Positions 1 to 4,562 of a DNA stretch of 7,561 nucleotides are shown piece after piece. A model generated the notes under the pieces. It was not told the origin of the DNA, did no database searches, and saw only the letters and a list, made by a program, of their open reading frames with translations. The first letter of the stretch is position 1. Every line of letters begins with the position of its first letter. The DNA comes from Thermaceae bacterium (lineage in GTDB: Bacteria; Deinococcota; Deinococci; Deinococcales; Marinithermaceae): NCBI GenBank assembly GCA_026989475.1, contig JALSJG010000270.1:1-7561 (forward strand), given 5' to 3'. The translations under genes were made by a program, and so were the position numbers.

Positions 1-418
1 TGAGAAAGCCCTCGCCGATGCCCCCTTCGAGCCGCACCGCCTTGTCCAGCCGGCCGCTCGGGTCGAAGGCCTCCACGACGGCGATCTTCTGCCACTCGCC
101 GCCCCGTAGCAGGCCGTAGCGCTCGGGCGCCACCACCGGCAGCACCGCTCCGGTCGGGTACTTGGCGAAGTCGTCAGTGAGGGCGGTGCCCGGCTCGGGG
201 AGGGGGTTCCCTGGGAGCACCTTGATCACCGGGGCGCGTGCCCCGCCCTTCTTGCCGCTCTCCACCGCGGTCGCCCCGGTGGGGGCCGGGGCGGGGGCCT
301 CGACCGGCACCGTGACCTTGACCCCGGGCGCCGGCTGGAGCTCGACCGTGGGCCTCGGGGCGCAGGCCGCGAGCAGGAACAGGAACGCTACCAGTGCCCA
401 GCCTCGATTTTCGCGCAT
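1..418 (-). CDS. Secreted lipoprotein, 3' end beyond window edge
   Basis: An open frame with no stop runs from the ATG at 418 to the left edge, giving 139 visible residues. The N-terminus is a lipoprotein signal peptide: MRENRG, a hydrophobic core of about residues 7-16, then lipobox L16-A17-A18-C19, so the mature protein should be lipid-anchored outside the cytoplasmic membrane. A Pro/Ala/Val/Gly-rich linker follows (about 20-78), then a more ordered part beginning TDDFAKYPTG (81-90). Its DDF..YPTG pattern resembles the start of some jelly-roll (LamG/concanavalin-like) domains, but too little is visible to assign a family. The start is fixed by the Shine-Dalgarno AGGAGGTGG at 423-431, 4 nt upstream. 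The gene has its own promoter region (441-475), separated from the gene upstream by a terminator. The product is not recognised. Confidence 0.85.
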   Translation of the reverse strand, partial: MRENRGWALVAFLFLLAACAPRPTVELQPAPGVKVTVPVEAPAPAPTGATAVESGKKGGARAPVIKVLPGNPLPEPGTALTDDFAKYPTGAVLPVVAPERYGLLRGGEWQKIAVVEAFDPSGRLDKAVRLEGGIGEGFL

Positions 419-440
419 CCTGCCACCTCCTGGCGGACCC

Positions 441-475
441 AGCCTACCCCGCTCCCCGGTTAAGCGGCGGTTAAA
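441..475 (-). promoter_or_regulatory. Candidate activator-dependent promoter with heptamer direct repeat (site A)
   Basis: On the minus strand, TTTAACC (475-469) and CTTAACC (464-458) are separated by GCCG, an 11-bp direct repeat. Eleven nucleotides further is TAGGCT (446-441), a TANNNT-type -10. No -35 hexamer is placed correctly, which fits an activator bound in its place. The same arrangement precedes the operon starting at 4428. Direct repeats of this period just upstream of the -10 are typical of SARP and PhoB-type activators. Which protein binds is inference. Confidence 0.5.
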
Positions 476-501
476 AAGCGGGGCGCCGGCCGGCGCCCCG
501 C
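473..501 (-). terminator. Intrinsic terminator after the 519-1733 lipoprotein gene
   Basis: Positions 478-501 form a perfect 24-bp palindrome, so the minus-strand RNA can fold into a very GC-rich stem of about 10 bp with a GGCC loop. It is followed by five U residues (A tract 473-477 on the plus strand). It begins 18 nt past the TAG stop of the lipoprotein gene. The U tract overlaps the first half of direct-repeat site A. Confidence 0.9.
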
Positions 502-518
502 CCCCGCCTCCGGGCGGG

Positions 519-1733
519 CTAGAAGTTACCCCACTTGATCGCCCACTTCCCCTCGACGTCGGGGACCAGGAAGATCCCCCGGGGGCCGTGGTCCTCGATG
601 CCCTGCATCAGCTCGGCCAGGGTCCTGTTGGCCTCAAGCCGCTCCACGCCCCAGCTCCCCGAGCTGGACTGGTAACCGCTGGCAGCGCTCCACTGGGGGC
701 TCGACGGCGTACTTTGAAGCGTGTACGCACCGCTCGTGCCCAGGAAGCCCGCGCTCACTTGCTCTATACGACTGTAGTGCTGGGTACCCATCCACCAGCT
801 CACCGCGAACTCGTACATCCGGGTGTCGGGCGGGCTCGGCGGCAGGTTCTGGAAGGTGCCGCCCGCAGGGTCGAAGGAGACCGCGTTGAGTCGGCCCGGG
901 AACGCCATCGCCGCGGGCGGGGTCGCCCCGATCTTGTTCCGGAAGTACGCGAGGCGCTCGCGAGTGGTGTCGGTGGCGTAGGCCTGAAAGAGGTAGCGGG
1001 TCGCGAAGGGGAACGGGTAGTAGTTCATGTCGCCCGGCGTGTCGGTGTCCGAGAGGACGATGGTGTGGTTCGGGGTCACCCCGTGCACCGACCAGCCGGT
1101 GGCCCAGCCGGAGACGTAGCCGGGGAAGGTGCTCGGGTCGGGGAAGGTCTGGCTCGGGGTCACGGACTGCCAGGGGTTGTTCGCAGTAAGGGAAAGCCCG
1201 TTATAGACGTTGACGTTCGGGAGGTACATGTAGGCGAGGAGCCCCCCGCTACTCTCCGCGAGGAGGACGAGGTCCTGGGTGCCCGCGATTCCCGCGTTCA
1301 CCTGGATGGTGCCCGTGGGCGGGCTGTCCACCGCGTCCATATGGTAGAAGGTTCCGGCCTTGTGGGCGAGGCGCACGGCCGTCGCGCCCGCCGGGGGGGA
1401 ATAGTTCACGGTGAAGGAAACCGGCGTCGCCGCGCTGGAGCAGGGGTCGTAGATCCGCGGGAGCTCGGCCGGGGTGGCGGCGTAGATGTTAAAGACGGTG
1501 ATGCCCCCGCCGGTGCACTGGAAGGCGACGCGGTAAGCAGTGCCCTGGGGGCTGAAGGTGAAGTTCGTACCCGGGGCGGCTTGCCAGGTGCCGCTTCCAT
1601 CGTCGTAGTAGATCGCGCTCGCGCCCGGAACCACCACCGAGACCGGTGCACCGCCGGGCGCCGGGTTCGGCCCGAGGCCGCAACCGGCCAGGACGAGCCC
1701 GAGCAAACCGAGGATTCCGTAGACCTTTCGCAT
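519..1733 (-). CDS. Lipoprotein of unrecognised beta-rich family (404 aa), paralogue of the 1861-3120 product
   Basis: A predicted surface lipoprotein: MRKVYG, hydrophobic segment 5-15 and lipobox L15-A16-G17-C18. The mature part is rich in Gly, Ser, Thr and aromatic residues and looks like beta-sandwich sequence without recognisable catalytic motifs. It aligns end to end with the 1861-3120 product: PGASAIYY (36-43), GIAGTQDLVLLA (148-159), HGVTPNHT (217-224), ATRYLFQAY (244-252) and SAGFLGTSGAYTL (327-339) each have a counterpart in order. Apart from the lipid cysteine it has only C73 and C98, at the same 25-residue spacing as in the paralogue. The open frame extends to 1811, but the ATG at 1733 is preferred: it has the Shine-Dalgarno AAGGAGGTG 5 nt upstream and starts a proper signal peptide. 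Terminators on both sides make it a single-gene unit; I see no clear promoter in 1734-1812. Function unknown. Confidence 0.88.
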   Translation of the reverse strand: MRKVYGILGLLGLVLAGCGLGPNPAPGGAPVSVVVPGASAIYYDDGSGTWQAAPGTNFTFSPQGTAYRVAFQCTGGGITVFNIYAATPAELPRIYDPCSSAATPVSFTVNYSPPAGATAVRLAHKAGTFYHMDAVDSPPTGTIQVNAGIAGTQDLVLLAESSGGLLAYMYLPNVNVYNGLSLTANNPWQSVTPSQTFPDPSTFPGYVSGWATGWSVHGVTPNHTIVLSDTDTPGDMNYYPFPFATRYLFQAYATDTTRERLAYFRNKIGATPPAAMAFPGRLNAVSFDPAGGTFQNLPPSPPDTRMYEFAVSWWMGTQHYSRIEQVSAGFLGTSGAYTLQSTPSSPQWSAASGYQSSSGSWGVERLEANRTLAELMQGIEDHGPRGIFLVPDVEGKWAIKWGNF

Positions 1734-1738
1734 ACTCC

Positions 1739-1747
1739 CACCTCCTT
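1739..1747 (-). promoter_or_regulatory. Ribosome binding site fixing the start at 1733
   Basis: AAGGAGGTG on the minus strand lies 5 nt before the ATG at 1733. It argues against the longer open frame beginning at 1811, whose extra 26 residues are polar and would bury the signal peptide. Confidence 0.85.
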
Positions 1748-1812
1748 GACGGGCCTCATCCTGGCCGGTGGTTCTGGGAATGATCTCAGGGCGAGCTGAA
1801 AGCGCCTTCACG

Positions 1813-1845
1813 AAAAAGCCCCGGCCGGGGAATCCCGGCCGGGGC
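1813..1845 (-). terminator. Intrinsic terminator of the 4428-1861 lipoprotein operon
   Basis: Positions 1818-1829 and 1834-1845 are exact inverted repeats (12-bp GC stem) with loop ATTC on the minus strand, followed by five U residues (A tract 1813-1817). It starts 15 nt after the TGA stop of the 1861-3120 gene and should end transcription before the next lipoprotein gene. Confidence 0.92.
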
Positions 1846-1860
1846 GCGGCCGCCCGCCCC

Positions 1861-3120
1861 TCAGGGGGCGGTGTAGCTCCCCTTCTTCCAGGCGGTGCGG
1901 AGGTCGAGGTCCGGGCTCAGGAAGCCGAGGGGCGAGGTGAGCTTCGCGTAGAACTCCGCGAAGGAAAGGGGTGAGTGGAAGGCGGTGACCTCGTAATCCA
2001 CCGGCTGCCCCGACGGGGGCGCCATGGGCTCGAAGGCCTCCACCGGCGGCGCGGGCAGGGAGTAGGCGGTGCTTTCGCCGAGGTACCCCGCGCTCAGCCA
2101 GACCCGGATTCCCGCGTTGGCGTGGGTGAGCTCGAAGTAGAGCCCGAGCAGGTCTTCGCCGCCGGGGAGCCCGGAGAAGGCCGTGGGCCAGTTCGCCACG
2201 CCCGGCGAAAGGCGCGGCGGAAATTCCGGGAAGTTGCTCGGCGGGGCGGGGCCCGCCTGAGTCAGGTAGTGGGTGAGCGTCTCGGTGGGGTCGTCAGGAT
2301 CGTCGCTCACGCTGGCCTGGAAGGCGTAGTGGCTCGCGAAGACGAGGGTCAGGTAGTCGGAGCCCAGCGGGCTGCCCTTCCCTCCGGCGAGCACCCCGGT
2401 GCCGTTCGGGGTGACCGCGAAAACCCCCCAGTTCGAGGCGGTAAGCTCGGCGTGGCTTACCGGGGGGAAGGGGCCTTCCTGGCCCAGGTTCCCGGCGTCG
2501 TCCGTGCGCAGGGTGATCGTGTAGCTGCCGCCGGGCTCGACGGTGACCGTCTCGCGCCGGGCGGCCAGGGGCTCTCCGCTTCCGCCCACGGCGAGGAGCA
2601 CCAGGTCCTGCTCGCCGGCCACCCCGCCCGAGTCCACCGTGACCGTGCCGCTCGAGCCTAGGCCCAAGGCGGGGCCGCCCTTGTGGAAGAGCACCACGTA
2701 CGCCGTTCCGGAGACCGCGCTGGCGTCGTAGCTCACCTGGAAGGCGACGTCTTCTCCGCCGACGGTTTCACAGGCGGTGTTTAGCTCACCCACCTCCCCG
2801 GGGGTCAGGCTAAAGACCTGGAAGGTCCGGATTATCTCCCCGGGGCAGGCGATCACCACGTCGTAGGGGGTGTCCGCGCCCAGGCTCCGGACGGCGGCCG
2901 GGGACGCGAGCGCGATCTCGAACCGGGTGGGGTCGTCCGGGTACTGCCAGTCGCCCCCCGCCACCCGGTAGGCGGCGGCGGTGGCGCCGGGGGCCTGGAC
3001 GCTCACCGTAGAGGTATCGCCTCCTCCATTGTCCCCGCCGGGACCGGCGGAGGGGCCGCCGCAGGCGGCGAGGAGAACGCCGAGTCCCGCGGCCAGCGCT
3101 AGCTGCTTGATGCCCTGCAT
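1861..3120 (-). CDS. Lipoprotein of unrecognised beta-rich family (419 aa), paralogue of the 519-1733 product
   Basis: A predicted lipid-anchored exported protein: MQGIKQ, hydrophobic segment 7-17, lipobox L17-A18-A19-C20, then a Gly-rich linker (about 21-36). The rest is beta-rich with no catalytic signature. Landmarks shared in order with the neighbour at 519-1733 are APGATAAAY (43-51), FQVSY (127-131), GGVAGEQDLVLLA (165-177), FAVTPNGT (234-241), ASHYAFQA (262-269) and SAGYLGESTAYSL (343-355). Beyond the lipid cysteine only C92 and C117 occur, 25 apart as in the paralogue, suggesting a conserved disulfide. The ATG at 3120 is chosen over the in-frame GTG at 3135 because GGAGGTGG (3126-3133) sits 5 nt before it. 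It begins 25 nt after the stop of the upstream propeller-like gene with no terminator between, so the two are probably co-transcribed. Function not recognised; a structural or binding surface protein is a guess. Confidence 0.88.
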   Translation of the reverse strand: MQGIKQLALAAGLGVLLAACGGPSAGPGGDNGGGDTSTVSVQAPGATAAAYRVAGGDWQYPDDPTRFEIALASPAAVRSLGADTPYDVVIACPGEIIRTFQVFSLTPGEVGELNTACETVGGEDVAFQVSYDASAVSGTAYVVLFHKGGPALGLGSSGTVTVDSGGVAGEQDLVLLAVGGSGEPLAARRETVTVEPGGSYTITLRTDDAGNLGQEGPFPPVSHAELTASNWGVFAVTPNGTGVLAGGKGSPLGSDYLTLVFASHYAFQASVSDDPDDPTETLTHYLTQAGPAPPSNFPEFPPRLSPGVANWPTAFSGLPGGEDLLGLYFELTHANAGIRVWLSAGYLGESTAYSLPAPPVEAFEPMAPPSGQPVDYEVTAFHSPLSFAEFYAKLTSPLGFLSPDLDLRTAWKKGSYTAP

Positions 3121-3125
3121 ACCTT

Positions 3126-3133
3126 CCACCTCC
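3126..3133 (-). promoter_or_regulatory. Ribosome binding site fixing the start at 3120
   Basis: GGAGGTGG on the minus strand is 5 nt before ATG 3120. The competing GTG at 3135 lies upstream of this site, so using it would place the Shine-Dalgarno inside the coding region. Confidence 0.8.
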
Positions 3134-3145
3134 ACTAAGCTGGGT

Positions 3146-4428
3146 TTAGGGCAGGGTCCGGTACCGGACCACGCCTTTATCCACCAGGTCGTAGCCGGGG
3201 TCCACCCGGTTTTCTCCGCTCGCCTTGGGCGCAGCGAGGAAGGCCTCGAGGTCCACCACGGCGAGGCAGGTGCGGGGTTCGTTCACCACCAGGCCCGTCG
3301 GCCGGCCCTCGCCCGGGGTAACGAAGAGGGCGAGGCCGTGGGGATCGCCGACGTTCTCCCATAGCTCGCAGGCATCGGGAATCCCGGGGTGGCCCCCAGG
3401 GGCGCGCTGGTGTACTCGAGGGCCTCCGGAACGCCCGGGGTCTCCGGGAGGCGGACCGCCCCGATCGCGTTGCCAAACTCCTCCTCCAGGAAGGCGATGT
3501 GGTGCGCACTCTCGACGGCGAGCCCGGTGGTGAGCCAGTTCCAGGGGCTGTATACGTTGCTCAGGGGCTGGTAGACCGCATTGGCGGTAAAGGTGTTGCC
3601 GGGGCCGAACCCGGCGTGCTTCAGGTCGACGAAGAGCAGCCCCGGACTCCACTCGTGGCCGATCACCAGAAGGCCGGTTTGCAGGTCGATGGCGGCGGCG
3701 TCGGCGAGGAAGTTCGACGGAACCCCCTCTACCTCGGTCATGCGCTTCGTCCAGCGGTAAGCCGTCGCATCGTTGAGATCGATCACCCAGAGTTGCTGGT
3801 CGGCGTCGGCAAGCCCCGGGTACTCCGGGGAGAGGATGCGGTTTTCGCGGTAGTCGTAGCCGAAGTTCTCGGTGACGAACTGGGGATCGAGGTGCTGGTC
3901 GAGGAGGTTGCCCCGGTAGTCAAAGACGCGGTAGCCGTCCCCGCTTGCGACGATGAAGCGGTCGTCCCCGGGGTCGGTGAGCACGCCGCAGTTCAGGCAG
4001 CTTCCACCGCTAAAGTCGGCGGAAACACTATTCCCAGGGTCAAACTCCTTGACCTCGAAGCGTAAGGAGGGCTTGGTCAGGACCGAGATCACCGCCACTT
4101 TGGAGGTGCCGTAGCCCACGCAAACGACCTTGAGGGCGAGTGGGTCGGCGGCGCAGGCGTCGGGCTGGAAGCCAAGCGAGAGCGACTGGACCCGGAGCGA
4201 AGCCAGGGCCAGTGGACCGCCGCCGAGCTCGACCACGTTGAGCTCGCGCCCGCTTGCGGGGACGAAGGCGAGCGCGCGGTCCCCGAGCACCAGGGTGGCG
4301 AGCCCGCCGGAGGTCCCCGAGACCGTGCCCGGGGGCGGCTCGGCCGGGGGTTCCGGACGGTTCCCCGCGCAGGCGGCCAGTACCAAAAGCAGGCCGATGA
4401 GCAAGGATTTCCCCGTGGCTCTCCGCAC
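3146..4428 (-). CDS. Beta-propeller-like lipoprotein with an apparent one-base frameshift
   Basis: First gene of the divergent lipoprotein operon. The N-terminus is a lipoprotein signal (MRRATGKS, hydrophobic 9-17, lipobox L17-A18-A19-C20) followed by a Pro-rich linker. The rest has repeated strand-rich units such as DRFIVASGDGYRVFDYRGN (about 156-174), LWVIDLND, GLLVIGHEW and GLLFVDLK, of the kind seen in lactonase/YVTN-type beta-propellers; no active-site motif is evident. The first frame is good to about residue 345 (LEYTSAPLG), then turns into low-complexity Ser/Arg/Pro sequence and stops at 3283. Sensible sequence resumes in another frame: GIPDACELWENVGDPHGLAL, later RTCLAVVDLEAFL, ending at TAA 3146-3148. 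One extra G on the minus strand between 3397 and 3383 joins both parts into about 427 aa. The GTG start at 4428 has AAAGGAGG (4437-4444) 8 nt upstream. Sequencing error or true pseudogene cannot be told apart here. If only the uninterrupted frame is annotated, it spans 3283-4428. Confidence 0.8.
3383..3397 (-). other. Frameshift position in the propeller-like lipoprotein gene
   Basis: The two coherent reading frames meet here, around a C5 run (3393-3397) and the CCC at 3383-3385 on the plus strand. Adding one base at either place restores a continuous protein (LGGHPGIPDACE or LGATPGIPDACE). The runs are short, so phase variation is unlikely. No slippery heptamer typical of programmed frameshifting is visible. 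Confidence 0.75.
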
Positions 4429-4457
4429 CCTTTTCCCCTCCTTTCGCTCCGCGGAGT

Positions 4458-4491
4458 ATTCTTCCCCGCCCCCGGTTTAAGCCCGGTTAAA
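4458..4491 (-). promoter_or_regulatory. Candidate activator-dependent promoter of the lipoprotein operon (site B)
   Basis: On the minus strand TTTAACC (4491-4485), identical to the first half of site A, is followed after GGG by CTTAAAC (4481-4475). Eleven nucleotides further lies AAGAATACT (4463-4455), which holds -10-like hexamers (AAGAAT or AATACT, each four of six consensus bases). No -35 is present at normal spacing. The period is 10 bp here, against 11 bp in site A. The Shine-Dalgarno of the first gene begins 13 nt further on. Confidence 0.45.
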
Positions 4492-4541
4492 CGGAGACTG
4501 AGGTTTCGCCCGGGCGGTCGTAGCGCGCTTCGCGTGCCCTC

Positions 4542-4560
4542 GGCTAAGCTGCGTTTAAAA
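4542..4560. promoter_or_regulatory. Direct-repeat site C at the start of the regulator gene, with possible -10
   Basis: Read on the minus strand, TTTAAAC (4559-4553) and CTTAGCC (4548-4542) are separated by GCAG, matching site A at 15 of 18 positions. Read on the plus strand, the same bases contain TAAGCT (4545-4550), a TANNNT -10 that would start transcription about 6 nt before the regulator's ATG. A protein bound here would cover the regulator's promoter, suggesting autoregulation. It is also about 60 bp upstream of the lipoprotein operon promoter and could act as a distal site for it. Confidence 0.4.
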
Positions 4561-4562
4561 CC

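Noticed and set aside
1746..1751. Plus-strand TTGACG resembling a -35
   Set aside because: It overlaps the complement of a Shine-Dalgarno sequence and no plus-strand gene follows.
162..1799. 545-aa plus-strand open frame opposite the lipoproteins
   Set aside because: It is Arg/Gly/Ala/Val-rich low-complexity sequence antisense to two genes with good ribosome sites and signal peptides; long shadows are expected at this GC content.
1734..1812. Promoter and direct-repeat site for the 519-1733 gene
   Set aside because: CTTTCAG and CCCTGAG stand 11 bp apart and GATCAT resembles a -10, but the heptamers do not match sites A-C and spacing to the -10 is wrong.
3225..3533. 102-aa plus-strand open frame
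   Set aside because: Arg/Pro/Gly/Ser-rich antisense shadow of the propeller-like lipoprotein gene.
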